From: Hermodice carunculata
Lineage: Eukaryota; Annelida; Polychaeta; Eunicida; Amphinomidae
DNA: 64,000 bases
NCBI GenBank assembly: GCA_964020975.1
Contig: OZ026625.1
Location: forward strand, 42,101,835 to 42,165,834
Direction of reading: 5' to 3'
Shown: piece after piece, positions 1 through 11,167 of the stretch
How the letters are laid out: each line of letters opens with the position of its first letter
Position numbering within the stretch: the first letter of the stretch is position 1
The notes under the pieces: generated by a model
What the model saw: only the letters and a program-made list of their open reading frames with translations
What the model was told of the DNA's origin: nothing
The model's database searches: none
Program-made: the position numbers and the translations under genes

Positions 1-572
1 AAAAAAATTGATTACACCATACCCCTACAAACCTGTAAAGCAAACAGAACACTGAAAAAAAAAAAGCTCCGAGAAAAATGAATAATGTGGACCTCAAGAC
101 AAACAATGCAAACTTTTATTTTAGTGTCCATGTTAAAGGTGAACCAGGGTCATGAGAATGGAAATATTAATAATACTGAGTTGTCCAGGTACCACCACCA
201 CAATGCTTTTATCCTTCCCAAGATAGAATGTACATGTAATACTAATTTTATTTTTTCAAGGAAATACCATAAGCTATTTTTGTGTAATTTGGGCCTCCTC
301 TTGTGTAATTTAGATCTTTTTTCGCTTCTTTTCCAACAAATATTGGTAAAATATAAAATTCAGGAACAAATGCCCAGCTTTAATACTGATTTTGTTCAAA
401 ACATACCTGAGAAACTTGTAATTCAATTTGTATGGTCTTAGTCTGATTTAATTCCACAAATTGTTGATGTGCCACAGGTTTCTGATACATGTGCATGAAA
501 AGGTGTACTTTTGAACAAAGAATTCCTCTGCATCAGACACCACGACATGAAAGGATCTGTTCTTTCACTCAC
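1..572 (-). other. Intron of the ACADM-like gene, running off the left edge
   Basis: This stretch follows the splice donor at 572/571 on the minus strand. I searched it for the next conserved acyl-CoA dehydrogenase exon (the YPVPLIRRAWELG-like segment) and did not find it, so that exon should lie to the left of the window. The sequence is AT-rich and has no recognisable repeat. Confidence 0.6.
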
Positions 573-670
573 CTCTCCTGACTTGTCATGCTCTGCTGCC
601 TTTGGTAGGATCTCCTCTCTGGCAAATTTTCGAGCCATATCCCTCATCTCCTTTTGCTCTGGCGTCAGCT
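573..670 (-). CDS. ACADM: Medium-chain acyl-CoA dehydrogenase, internal exon (N-terminal helix)
   Basis: This exon is 98 nt, bounded by TTCTTATTCAG before 670 and GTGAGTGA after 573. Entered in phase 1 it reads (G)E-LTPEQKEMRDMARKFAR followed by EEILPKAAEHDKSGE and ends in phase 0. The match to the start of the mature mammalian medium-chain enzyme (FTEQQKEFQATARKFARE, then EIIPVAAEYDKTGE) is close. Short-chain dehydrogenases do not share the KFAREEI segment, so ACADM is the best call. The known enzyme is a mitochondrial-matrix FAD homotetramer that makes the first 2,3-double bond in beta-oxidation of C6-C12 acyl-CoAs. This exon covers only the first helix. The FAD- and substrate-binding residues and the catalytic glutamate would be in exons outside the window. 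Confidence 0.88.
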
Positions 671-2476
671 CTGAATAAGAAAAGTCAGCACTTAATAAAA
701 TGGGCAACATAATATGACACATCTGTACATGGGGGAATGCATGATAATAGCAGAAAGTTACCTGTACATTACATCCTACATTTCATGCGGAATTGTGGCG
801 ACCTCACTGTCAAACACGAAAGTCTTTTGCAAGCACATACATATCCATATCTTTGTCTCCTGCCAAACTTCGAATTTCATTGCGTGGGGAAGCTGTTATA
901 AATGAAAATTTGAGGACTGTGGCAGTCCTGTGCCCAGCTGACCTTGCATGCAGAGACTAAAGTGGTCTTGTGACCTTCAATATAAAACAAAGGTCACTTT
1001 TCTGAAAGACTATCATCAGTATTTGCAGCATCAAAGTCTTTACTCATTTACAGTCTCAGAGTGACTATTTTTGAGATGAAAAGTCAAAGGTTCCGCCATT
1101 ACCACAATAAAAAGCAATATGTTTGTTTGACCTTTCAAGGTCACTTATGGTCAAAATTAACAACACCACAAGAAACCCCATAGGTAATTTCTTATAAGTG
1201 TTGAATAGTTACCGTGGGCAAAGGATCCACCATTACTGAGATATAAGCCAAGACATCAGTTTGACCTTTCAAGGTCAAAATCAACAACACCAAAAATAAC
1301 CATATAGGTCATTTTTTATTAGTATTTAATAACCATGGGCCAAGGATCCATCATTAGTGAGACCTCAGCCAATTTGTCACAGTTGCTGCTATTCCTATGC
1401 AGTAACAATGTAAACATGCACATGTACCCTGACCAATTATTCTTTAAAACTGTCCAAGTAGTTTTGGAGAACATTTTTTATGTTTTTATAAAAAAAATGA
1501 AAATATTTCATTGAAAAGCCAAAAACTCATTGGAGCACGACTACTTGAACAAACTTGGAGAAAATCCATCCAGGGTACATCCTCACCAAGTTTGAAGAGC
1601 TAGGATATGACCAATGGTTTCAAAGTCCAAAGTGCAAAATGTGAAGGGATGATGACAATGGACAGCAGCAGCAACCACAGACAACTGACCATCCTTTCAG
1701 TTTAAGTTTGGCAGACTGATAAGTCAACTGAGCTAATAATGGGAGTACTTTTGCAGTTTTTGTACATAAAACTGAATTTTCATTATAAAGAGAGTGCTAT
1801 ACGACATTGCTAGGAGAGAAGGGGTATTATGTGTGTAAACAATTAAAAAGTTAAAAAGGCCTCTTCGAAACAGTCGGAAGTTAGAGGCTACTTTTGTGAA
1901 AAATGAATGGAAAAGTCCCCTTCCTGACCATTTCAAGCTTAAGAAAGAAAAAAAAAAAGAGTTTCTGGACCGACAGGTATGCTGGAGACTGAATATAATT
2001 ACCCACCAGTTTTTACATGATTTCAAATCAAGTATAGAAATAAACCAATAATTCTTTGCTTAAGCTATACAAATTGAGAAAGTTCTTAAGGGATAGGTTT
2101 TTCAAACTTTGCATGCGCTGGTTTGTTTCCAAACTTAAAAGCCTACCAATGTGATCATGTGCAGCTGAACAACATGACATGCTCCTTGTATGGGTATGCA
2201 TTGAAACTGAACAGCTGCATGCCTTGTGGAACAGGGCTTACATAATATATTCTATGGAACATAAAATATTCTGTTATTGTACTGAAAAAGTCCTAACAAT
2301 CGGATGTATTTAAATATATACATGTATTGCCTCCATTGCAGACTTTCTTGGTGCGCAATGTTTTGACCAGCCCCAGCCGGGCTAGTCAGTTGAATGCCGG
2401 CCAAGAACATCTGTTTAGCAGGCAAATATATACAGTGGTCATGATAGTACTGCTGGCTGATGAGTGATCTCCATAC
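671..2476 (-). other. Intron between the two ACADM-like exons
   Basis: A GT-AG intron of about 1.8 kb, in phase 1. Donor GTATGG lies at 2476-2471 and acceptor TTATTCAG at 678-671. It holds a short diverged tandem repeat near 1075-1380, annotated separately. Otherwise I see AT-rich unique sequence and no further exon. Confidence 0.7.
1075..1385. repeat. Diverged tandem repeat, ~134-bp period, with AAGGTCA motifs
   Basis: The phrase TTTGACCTTTCAAGGTCA occurs at 1126 and again at 1260. In both units it is followed by GGTCAAAATTAACAACACC-like sequence, CCATAGGTAATT-like sequence and a GGATCCACCATTACTGAG-like end. A decayed third unit starts near 1075. It lies inside the ACADM-like intron. The AGGTCA half-sites resemble nuclear-receptor sites but may simply be part of the repeat. 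Confidence 0.65.
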
Positions 2477-2606
2477 CAAACCAGTATCCTCTCGCATCGG
2501 ATGCTTCCCCCTCCACTGCTGGATTTGACGCAGTTGACAAAGTCCTGGGTCCTGAAGATGTTGTGGAGAGAGCTCGCATCCCATGGCGAGCAACATGTGT
2601 CAAGAC
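2477..2606 (-). CDS. ACADM: Medium-chain acyl-CoA dehydrogenase, exon with mitochondrial leader
   Basis: This exon is 130 nt, with acceptor GTATTTTTAG just before 2606 and donor GTATGG from 2476. In phase 0 it reads VLTHVARHGMRALSTTSSG, then PRTLSTASNPAVEGEASDAR, then GYWF, and leaves one base. That base completes GAG (Glu) with the exon at 573-670, giving RGYWF-ELTPEQKEM in an unbroken frame, as expected for the start of mature ACADM. The segment is rich in Arg, Ser, Thr and Ala and poor in acids until residue ~30, as in matrix-targeting leaders. Two out-of-frame ATGs precede the only in-frame ATG (MRALSTT), so translation more likely begins in an upstream exon. The alternative is initiation at that Met by leaky scanning. 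Confidence 0.78.
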
Positions 2607-3780
2607 CTAAAAATACAGATATGGATCCACATGAGAGTCATATACAAGTACATCTATGTTTATGTCTCTTCTGTGTGTGGTCTTACAATCACAAAATGGT
2701 AAGAGGTAACAGTGAATAAATATTGTTGAGATATTATTATTACATTCTAACTCATGCACAACAAATTCAGCTTGGGAGTTGGCGTGCGGAAAGTATTTCA
2801 CAGAACCTACCATAATTATATCAAGAGACATAGTTTACTGCACAAAGTTGCAGTGTATTGTCTGCCATATTCTTTTCGGGTCATTTAGGGTGGTCACTAA
2901 TCAGGTTCTTAGGTGGTATCACAAAAGGGTAAATTATCATTAAAAGTGCAAGGTGCTTTTGCACTGTGGTCAGAAAATGCAGGTGGACTCCCACAAGCGG
3001 GACAACTGTACTGCCAATCATCCTGGTGATATTGATCCCACATTGCACCACAGGTGGTTCACATTCAGCATATTTCAATCCATCACTGCAGCATGCCTCA
3101 AAATAGATGCATGTCTTCTGCAAAAGGGGTTTAAAGGTCATAAAAATTGATTCTTGGTCATAAGCTGGGGTCACATTAAACATGCGTCCTGTGTTAGACA
3201 CAAAAGATGAAAAAGGACGCCTGGAAATTAACAAAACATTGACATTTTGCGTCTCTGTGGATGCATGCACAAAAAACGTGATGCGTTTTGAATGATACAA
3301 CTGCAAAAATTCCCCCACACTTAGTAATTTTGCACATTTGCAGTCACGATGTTTTGCATCGTCCACCTTTATCATGATCATGTATTGTACTGGTAGAATC
3401 CTCTGATGTTTGTCTTTCTATGTAATAAGCTCCCTTATTTGCTCAGAAATAATATTCCTGGGGTATCCCTCCAAAAAGGGGCATGTAGATGTCATTTTAC
3501 TGCATTATAAATCAGCTGAGTGCACTTTCAGGCTCCTCATTGGGTGGATTTGATCATATGCCGCTCACTATCCAATCAAATTCGTTGTTGCCCATGTGCA
3601 TGTCTCATGTTGGCAATGTTGCGAAGGTACAAGTCGTATCCATGGAAAGATAATTGGACCAAAACGTTGAATTTTGCATCCTATTTTCATCAAAAAGACT
3701 TCACAAGCAAATCTAGACACAGATAAAGGCACGAGAGAAAATTTCGGGCAGAAGGCAAGCAAAATATGCAGATTATTCAC
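2607..3780 (-). other. Probable first intron of the ACADM-like gene
   Basis: If the proposed first exon is right, this is a phase-0 intron of about 1.2 kb (donor GTGAAT at 3780, acceptor TTTTTAG at 2607). It contains a fragment of the TA-target miniature element near 2884-3016. No other coding signal is seen. Confidence 0.4.
2884..3016. mobile_element. Fragment of the GAGAGACC-type miniature inverted-repeat element
   Basis: The sequence GGTGGTCACTAATCAGGTTC, then AAATTATCATTA and AGGTGCTTTTGCAC, recurs in the same order at 31960-32035, where it belongs to the TA-target family. Both ends are lost here. Confidence 0.5.
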
Positions 3781-3825
3781 CGCATGGTCACATGTGAGCA
3801 AGTGAAGATTTGTGTACATAAACAT
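3781..3825 (-). CDS. Possible first coding exon of the ACADM-like gene
   Basis: The frame MFMYTNLHLLTCDHA runs from ATG at 3825 to 3781. It is followed at once by GTGAAT, a usable donor, in phase 0, which is the phase needed to enter the leader exon at 2606. It lies about 20-45 bp downstream of a CCAAT box and CRE on the same strand. The peptide is less basic than an ideal mitochondrial leader. The exon may instead be non-coding, or the real first exon may lie elsewhere. Confidence 0.27.
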
Positions 3826-3845
3826 GATGTGTGGTTGATCGCAGT

Positions 3846-3872
3846 CTCCGATACGTCACGTCGTTATTGGTA
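3846..3872 (-). promoter_or_regulatory. CCAAT box plus CRE, candidate ACADM-like promoter
   Basis: Read on the minus strand, CTACCAATAACGACGTGACG is followed by TATCGGAG. It contains a CCAAT box, two ACGT cores and the TGACGT half of a cAMP-response element. CpG-containing sequence is locally enriched in an otherwise AT-rich area. The position, just upstream of the candidate first exon, fits a TATA-less promoter. No transcript evidence is available. Confidence 0.35.
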
Positions 3873-3879
3873 GTTTTTT

Positions 3880-5231
3880 TTTAACAAAATTTAGTTGTTT
3901 TAATTTCATTAAAATGCTTGAATGGAACAAATCAGTATAACAGAACAAAACAGGAATGAAATTCATGATCAAAGACTGGAAAACATGTACACAGCGGAAA
4001 ACTATGCCTTTGTACACCTGCTTGTGTTGCACGGCTGTGCTGTGTTGCTTGGTAAAAAAAGTGACCGTATTTAAGTTCAGACTCTTGACACCTACCGCAT
4101 CAAATTTTTCAGGTAAATTGAAGTAGAAAGTGCACAGAATATAAATCATGTAATTTTTAAAAATGACCATTTCATCACGTGGAATGAATCACAAAAATAA
4201 GAGCCCAGGCATGTTCAGGGCCAGAATTTTGCAAAATTTTGCGAGAATCTATTTGGATTTTTGTCCATTAGTTTTCTTTTTAAAGAAAGACAAGTTTAGG
4301 AGAATCTTTAAGAGTATGGATTCTCACCGAATTCTGGCCCTGCATGTTCAATCATGCATACCACTTGTTGTGCAAGCCAGTGAAAAACTGCCCGGTGGCA
4401 CACTGTGTGCGATACCAGATACTGGCCGCGTGCAAGGGGTTAAAATTTAGCCCCTTTCACAAACCATATTTTGGCAAACCAAGGATGTGTTACAGACTTA
4501 GTCTTACTGTTAATAGTAGGTCCCTGGGTAGATCAAATCCATCCTTGGCACAGTCAACAAACTTTTGGTCATTAAACTCCTTACATTGGCATATTGTTAA
4601 TAATATTATTACGATTTGCCTGCGTGAGCATATATCATATATGTTATGTTCATTTCTATGCTTACATTACCTGCATGCTTTATTTATTTATCGTTTTTAT
4701 GTAAACTCATGTATCACTGTATGTTGATTATACCCAATAAAATTGATCAATAATATCACACCAAATGAAAATTTCCTCCAAAATGGGAACAGCAGCCTAT
4801 ATTATATCTTTGTTTCACAATTTCAGACTGGACCCACCCATGCAGTCAATGGACCCACTATTTTTCCTAAAAAAGGAAATAAAGATTGGTCTAACGGATC
4901 CATACTGCAAAATCCTTAATGCTACCCCTGACTGAATGAATTCTCAGTGTCACCTGGCAGGGTGCTTACAATTTTTTTTCCTACTTTGTGCAAATGACTC
5001 CTATTTCTGAAAACTGGCACACCTTCCTGCAAGATCAGACGACACCGGCAATGGTGATTTATGTTTTTTCTGACCTCAACCTGCATTTGATAGCAGTGTC
5101 TGAAACCTGAAGTTCCCAAAAACTACATGCATGTAAAAATTGTCAGCTCATAAAAAATATAAGACAACTTTATTTATTTATGACACTTGAAAAGGGTCCA
5201 TAGTAGGAATACAAAGCATATATTTAACAAA
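3880..5231. other. Intergenic stretch with one small foldback element
   Basis: AT-rich sequence upstream of the ACADM-like gene. Apart from the foldback at 4209-4350 I see no coding or structural feature. Confidence 0.5.
4209..4350. mobile_element. Small foldback (MITE-like) element
   Basis: The left arm GTTCAGGGCCAGAATT (from about 4213) reappears inverted as AATTCTGGCCCTGCATG near 4330-4347. Inside both arms a GCGAGAATC / GATTCTCACC pair continues the complementarity. The whole is about 140 bp with an AT-rich centre. No clear target duplication was found. Confidence 0.5.
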
Positions 5232-5883
5232 ACGGCTAATGTCTTAAAATTGCTCGGCAGCCCACAAAAGGGATCTGGTTCCCCTGATATAATGCGCAAG
5301 AATTTTTAAATTAAGTTGACTCGGGTGACCTGAAAATTGAGTCAAGGTAATTGAATTCACCTTTCAAAATGGAGATCAACTGTAGAAGTTTTGTGATCCT
5401 TGCTTATCTGGTTCTTCTGATGTTCCTTACATTTTTTTAATTGATTGAACCTGGTGACCTTGATATCAGGTCAAAGTCACTGTCCTTCCAACCTGAGATA
5501 ACCTCTTACAAGGGTGATTAACTGTTGAAGTCTTGGGATCCTATTTTATCCAGTTTTTATGATCTCAAGTACTTGTACATTTATAAAAAGGAAAAATTGC
5601 TTCTGATGACCTTCAAATTAGGTCAAGGTCACTGTTCTTCATACTTGACGAAGCCCCTAACAAGGATGATTATCTGTAAATGTTCCATGATCTCAGCAAT
5701 TTTGGTTCCAATATTGCGTGCAAGAAATTCATAAACAATTGACCTAGGTGACCTTAAGATTGGATCAAGGCCATTGTCCTTTGAACCTGACATAAACTTC
5801 ATGATGCAAGCTTATCTTGTTCTTCTCAAATTGCGGGTAAAAACAAGGGACACAAAGAGGGATGGATTCACACACAGATGTAG
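5232..5883 (+). repeat. AGGTCA-bearing element with ~147-bp internal tandem units (copy 1)
   Basis: It starts GGCTAATGTCTTAAAA and is followed by four diverged units. Each unit carries a GTGACCT...AGGTCAAGGTCACTG block (near 5318, 5464, 5620 and 5765), a GATCAACTG-like block and a TTATCTGGTTCTTCTGA-like block. The spacing is 145-150 bp. It ends at GGATTCACACACAGATG. The same order occurs on the other strand at 44461-45213, which defines the element. The units contain TCAAGGTCA, for example at 5623-5631. Confidence 0.75.
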
Positions 5884-6065
5884 GTGTCCTTCAAACCTGA
5901 GCTAGACTCTCACAAGGGTGATTAACTGCAAAAGTGTCATGATCCTATCATATACAGTTTCTAAGTTCTCATGTACAATACATCTGTTAAGAAGAAAAAA
6001 ATTGCCTCTGGTAACTTTCAAATTAGGTCAAGGTCACTGTCCTTTAAACTGATATTGCGTACAAC
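5884..6065 (+). repeat. Fragment of the AGGTCA element
   Basis: One further unit, GTGTCCTTCAAACCTGAG to AGGTCAAGGTCACTGTCC (TCAAGGTCA at 6028-6036), abuts copy 1. This suggests rearrangement or partial duplication of the element. Confidence 0.65.
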
Positions 6066-7004
6066 AACTTCATAGACAAATTTACCCAAGTAGCAACCCA
6101 CTATGCCTTGAAAAATACACAAAATGTTTACAAACATTCTTCCTGGCATCAAGGATGTTAAAATTAAGTGTATTACTGAATTTTCAAAAATGTGTTGTTT
6201 TTCCTTATTTTCGCTTGGCACGTGGGACTATCCTGGGTTTGGTGGTTAAGCAGTTAAGAAAGAAAAAAGACAATTCATATCACTTGTAACATTTTATATC
6301 ACAACATTACATCTGACTTTGCCACAGTCATACCACACGTATGAATACGAAATTTAAGCAACAAAGAAAAGCGGTCTACCATAAATCATAATGGTAGATT
6401 TTTTTGAATGGCTGCTGCTTCAGCCAAAAATCTTAACAAAAAGTCAGGGTGTTTTTTTTTTTTTTTCATATTTCTACATGGAAAGAGCATTGATAATGAT
6501 GTTGTACAGCCTACAGTTTAAAAAAATTAGTTAATTGGTGGAGAGGAGAATAATTTATTGGAAGGTCACGTTGCCTTGGAATGTTGTTCCAGCAAGATTC
6601 CAAAGTATGCACCAGCAGAGCTCAACTGACTGAGGGCTGTAAGATTGGTCCCATTACTGATGGCAGCAGTGCGAGCATTGCTGAAAGAACAGGGTGCTTG
6701 CTACCTGTTAGGCTAGCTGGGAATAATGATGTAGAGAGAGTGGGCACTATAGCATGGGGAGTGTTTAGAAGAGGTGTTAAAGGTCTCTGCAAAGCAGAAT
6801 TTTACTGGAGAACACTGTACATGGCCTTTTGTTGATTTCTATTTGCAGTTGTAGAATTGTTGACGGCATCAGAGAGAATAATTTTACAAACATGGAATGT
6901 ATGGAAAAAAGTAGTCCCACCCATGGGATATGGTGAACAATATCACATAGGCCATATCCTAGGATTTTCAAAGTAATGTGGTACAAAGTAGTGAATAAAT
7001 AGAG
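6066..7004. other. Intergenic stretch, nothing recognised
   Basis: AT-rich sequence with a T14 run near 6454. A reading frame of 84 codons (6581-6835) has no recognisable motif and I do not call it. Confidence 0.4.
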
Positions 7005-7222
7005 AATTGACCTAGGCAACCTTAAAATTCTGTCAAGATCATTGTCCTTCAAACTTGACATAAACTTCAAAAAGGGTGATCAACTATAAAAGTTTCATGA
7101 TCCCAGCTTATCTGGTTCTTTTGAAATCACATGCAAGAAAGGGCACACAGACAGGCAGATTCACACACAGATGCAGGCGATAGCGATGCCTCCGGGCCAA
7201 TATGGACCGAAGGCTAAAAAGA
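7005..7222 (+). repeat. 3' end fragment of the AGGTCA element
   Basis: It has one internal unit (GGCAACCTTAAAATTCTGTC, then AAGATCATTGTCC). This is followed by the conserved terminus GATTCACACACAGATGCAGG, CGATAGCGATGCCTCCGGGC and GAAGGCTAAAAA. The complement of that terminus stands at 44465-44520. Confidence 0.7.
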
Positions 7223-7567
7223 AGTGAAGTGGTATCTGTCTTGAGAGACCCCTCCAATGAGAAAATTAGTTAATTACAGGATTGCATTGTACATTTAAGA
7301 GTCCACTTCAAGTGTTCCACATACCAGAGCAACATCTTATATCACAGTTTAGTAAAATTTGTATTACAGTGTTAACAGGTGAGTGGAGTCTGTTGACAAA
7401 ATTGTGTATCATGTGACTTATGTAGTACCGCAAAGATTTCACATGAATCTGGGCAAATACAGCACTTGCACCACAACTACAAGAGCAGAGCATTTAAGAA
7501 GCCGTCTAAAGCAATTGTCGAATGCATATTCTCATTTTATACATTCCCATTTTAGTATTTTATGTTT

Positions 7568-7655
7568 GGATTGAGTGAAACTCGAACTTGCACCCTTTGG
7601 CACCAGTCGGCTAACTGAAATGGGAAATGCACATATCCACTGGACCAAATCCCAA
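7568..7655 (-). repeat. tRNA-like sequence (SINE head or tRNA pseudogene)
   Basis: Read on the minus strand it has an A-box-like TGGTCCAGTGGATATGTGC. After a long variable region comes a B-box-like AAGTTCGAGTTTCAC. The ends GGATT and AATCC could pair as an acceptor stem. The length (~87 nt) resembles Leu/Ser tRNAs or the head of a tRNA-derived SINE. The T-stem pairs poorly, so a functional tRNA is unlikely. Confidence 0.35.
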
Positions 7656-7855
7656 TTCTTCAAAAAGAATGGTTCACTGGAAGTAGTTATGTGTGAGTGC
7701 CATATCAACATGGTTATGCAGTACGTGTACTGAGTTGGCATTAATTTCCAGAATCAGGGACCTTTGTCAACCAACATTAAAGAAATGTTGAAAATATATT
7801 TTATATTCAGAAAGCAGCAGGCAGTTCCACATATTATAATTTAATTTATATTTAA

Positions 7856-7943
7856 ATTCATGCATTTCTAGTTCTAGTCAAAATACATTTTTAGTTCTGG
7901 ACAATTTTATATGTAATTTAAATTGGAACTACAAATGTATGAG
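7856..7943. mobile_element. 88-bp foldback insertion with TTTAA duplication
   Basis: It interrupts the left inverted arm of the 7815-11226 structure. TTTAA stands at 7851-7855 and again at 7944-7948. The intact right arm shows the empty site. The insertion is itself foldback: TTCATGCATTTCTAGTTC at the left and GAACTACAAATGTATGAG at the right. Confidence 0.65.
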
Positions 7944-8767
7944 TTTAAGGTAGCGGCCATATTTCGACCGCGCGTATAGAACTAGCGACTTTAACCCCTT
8001 ATAACGTATTTGTTTTTGCCATTTCACCCGGAAAACTATACCTTATTTTAATGGTACAGATGTCTAGATTTGAAAGAACCAGGTTTTGTATAAACGTGAC
8101 GAGTTTTGATGGTGTCCTGAGTAATTTTCCTAGGGGGTATCAGATAGCATTTTTTGCAGCGCCTACTGGAAAAATATTCGACAATTAAGTCTAAAAACTA
8201 TGCAGGATTTAAGTACTGACCAATACACAGGAACCGTTCTTACCGTTCATGAAATGAATGAATATTGAAAATGTTGTTGAATTCTTTCATCGCCATCATA
8301 AAGTCTTACAATTCTGTCACTTTTAGCGCTTCAAAAGTCACGGAAGGAATAGTTAGAACGGAAAATCCCAGATACGGTTCCTAGCTTAGGTATTTACCAT
8401 CCAAAATCTGTTCATTTCGATAGGATAAACCTACTGGGTTTTCTAAAATGTTGTTTACAAAATTGATTGATCTTGCGAAAATTGTTTTCTGAATAAATCG
8501 CAATGAAAGGTAGAATGGCCCCTTTTCGTACATGATTGTCTGTAGCGGGAATACGGTTTGTTTTCTCCGGCTCAACTATGTAGTACACATGGTACACATG
8601 CAAACCTCACACTTGATGTTTTGCTCGTAAAACGTATTGATGTTTTCTGTGTTAAAAAGCATGTTTTAAAACTCAAAGACTCCAAAGGCAGCCACGCTGT
8701 TGGTTTTACCTGGCTGGTTTCCCATGCGGCTGCCTGACTTCAAACGGGAATTGTAAGTGGATTAATC

Positions 8768-8816
8768 ACGTGACCTGACGTGTGATAACCTTGACCCTAA
8801 CAACCAGTGTTTAAAT
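8768..8816 (+). promoter_or_regulatory. E-box/CRE-like cluster before a short ATG
   Basis: ATCACGTGACCTGACGTGTG contains a TCACGTGAC E-box (USF/MiT-type) and a TGACGTG CRE-like core. It lies some 30-50 bp before AAATATGGCGGCT. This looks like a TATA-less promoter, but no downstream exon was linked to it. Confidence 0.25.
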
Positions 8817-8825
8817 ATGGCGGCT
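8817..8825 (+). CDS. Possible three-codon first exon (MAA, then GTAAGT)
   Basis: ATGGCGGCT is followed directly by GTAAGTG, a strong donor, in phase 0. ATGGCGGC is a common start for animal first exons. The same ATG also opens an 88-codon frame (to 9083) starting MAAVSEDLVYFKCLFYGE, with no recognised domain. I cannot choose between these two readings. No acceptor exon was found, and its phase does not suit the micro-exons at 15.7 and 20.6 kb. Confidence 0.18.
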
Positions 8826-8829
8826 GTAA

Positions 8830-11167
8830 GTGAAGACCTCGTGTATTTCAAATGTTTGTTTTACGGAGAAGTTCACTCAGCTGGCATGTTCTGCTCACTT
8901 ACTTCTCATCACGTTGGATCAAAGAGCAAAAGGCCTTTATTTACGCCATGGTTAGTGCCATGGCCATGCAGTGTTTTGGAAAGCTTACAGCAAATTTGTC
9001 TTGTGTTTATTATTTTGGACGGAAATATTTTCCATCGTATGTACAAGGAGCAGTGTTGTAACTTGTATATCAAACAAAATTGAGCATTTTATTTTCTGAT
9101 ACTGTTTTGGGAGTTCTAGGAAAAAAGATTATCCATATTAGTTTTGTTAGATGCAGGGTGCTGTTCAGTTGGAGCATAGAGCAGAATGGGATGGACCACT
9201 TTGTGTTCTCTGTCAAATTTTACAGAACATTTTTGATATTGTTACCAACCAAAGATAATTGGATATTGAACATAAGTAATAAAACTTTTCTTCAAAAGTC
9301 TCCGTCCTCATTGTCAAATTTCATGTGAAGTAATTTGACCTCCAGTTCTCTTCCATTGTTGAGTTGATAGATGCGGGGGGGGGGGGGGGGGGATTGATAG
9401 ACCAATTACTTTGATGTAAAAGCTGCACTGGCTATAATATTTTAGAAATGGGAAAAAGGAGACCGTTTTTCACTAAGGTATGAATAACCGTGAATATCTT
9501 GTATTTCAGTATTATAAAAAGTTTATTTACATCCAAAAGTGTTTTCATTTTTGTTGTATTTGCATTCGTTTTGACTTGGGCCAATCTGCAGTATATCATT
9601 GTATATATATATATATAGAAAAGATACATATACATCTCCAATGCTAATTTTCCAGGGTAGGGCCTATATGCCTTGGTTTGACCAGAGACATGTTTTTTTT
9701 GGGGGGGGGGTGCTGTTTGTTGTTTTTGTAATTTTATAGCTAAGCACTTCAACACAGCATGGTCAATATTGATAAATGTCAGCATAATAGCCAGCCAATG
9801 CAAGACTTTGGATACGTCTGATTTTGGTAAATTATACGTTCTTATTGCTCACTCAATACCCCCGAAACCTACGTTTTATTTGGGTTAATGAAAATGTCCA
9901 AGCAATAAATAATTTAAATGATTGGCATTCTATAGGCTTAAAGCATGATGATAATATTCAGTTATTTATATACTTGAAAAGGAAACAAAGAATAAAGCTT
10001 GCCCGAGTTGTGTTATCTGGTTCGCAAGCTCTCTCTCTCTCTCCCTCACTGTTACACTCTCGGCAATCTGACGCTGGCGTCATCCTGCTTTTGATTCTCT
10101 CTTTGTTTTTGACATAATTCTTTCTTACTTGACTCTCTAAGTCTGAAAGCAGTGACTAGGGACTATACGGTTTCTGGGTACAGTATATGAGACGACTAAG
10201 AAAGTAAGGTCAATGCCCGCACTGTTTTATTACACTGATTGATGAACGTATCAGGGGCCGGTAATCCACCTATGAGGTTGCTTTCTGAGGGTAGAGTCGT
10301 ATTATTGCTGAAAACACAGACCCCACCCCAGTCAAAAGTTTCAAAGAAATGTCTTACAAATGCCGGGAACCCATTAGTTTCAACATAATTTGCGACAAGT
10401 GTCCATTGTAAGGTTTTGACCACCACTGCAATGTTTTCCTGGAATGTCAACACACGAACCACGCAGACAACGAAGTGCCGCCTGAGATGAAAGGATATAT
10501 CATTACAGGAACTTGGGTGCAGCATTGCATTTACTGAAATTCACCGATCACCAATTGTGTTTACTCATCACGTAACAAACTGATCAGAACACCAGCAAAC
10601 TTTTATTATTTTAATGCTCATAGTATTATTATTGCATGATGAATGCTGATTTTCGGGCAATCCTCCGTTCGGCCGCCTTTGCTGTAATCTTCCGTGCCCG
10701 TCGATCGAGCCGCCATTTTGACAAAGGGCGATCGTCAAAACGGGTCATCAAGAGTTATTTTATTTCAATCATAGACCATAAGATAAACAAAAAGAACAGA
10801 GAATTTCTCAGTCGATACAGGAAGGGTTGAAGTAACATCTTTTCGTCATCATATCATGTGGCAGTGTCAATTCACTCAAGCGATGCCCCATTGTCTCATT
10901 AGTCATAGTCCACCGCATTTCCGCGTTGTCAGGGCCAGAGGCGGCGGCCGAGTGCTATCTAAACTTAGCGATTAATTAACATAATTCAACAAACAGACCA
11001 AGCACGTGTAATTGACAGCCCAAAGTTAGTGATGTTTTTCTTCATTTTTCTCCTATAAATATTTATTTTTTTAAAGTCAATTTTGGTGAGCACAAAGTTT
11101 AGATAATGGGCTTCATGAAAATGGAAAAAAGTCATTTTATGATGAGTCACCATATTGCCGCTGCAGT
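8830..11167. other. Interior of the inverted-repeat region, no identified gene
   Basis: It holds a G18 run (9375-9392), a T/G run near 9691-9709, a CT-repeat at 10030 and a CpG-rich patch at 10650-10760. A 109-codon minus-strand frame at 10196-10525 has a plausible protein texture but no motif that I know. Confidence 0.4.

Noticed and set aside
2881-3381. 166-codon minus-strand frame upstream of the ACADM-like leader exon
   Set aside because: It overlaps a miniature-element fragment (2884-3016) and shows no domain or plausible splice phase.
10196-10525. 109-codon minus-strand frame inside the inverted-repeat region
   Set aside because: The protein texture is plausible, but there is no recognised motif, start context or splice partner.
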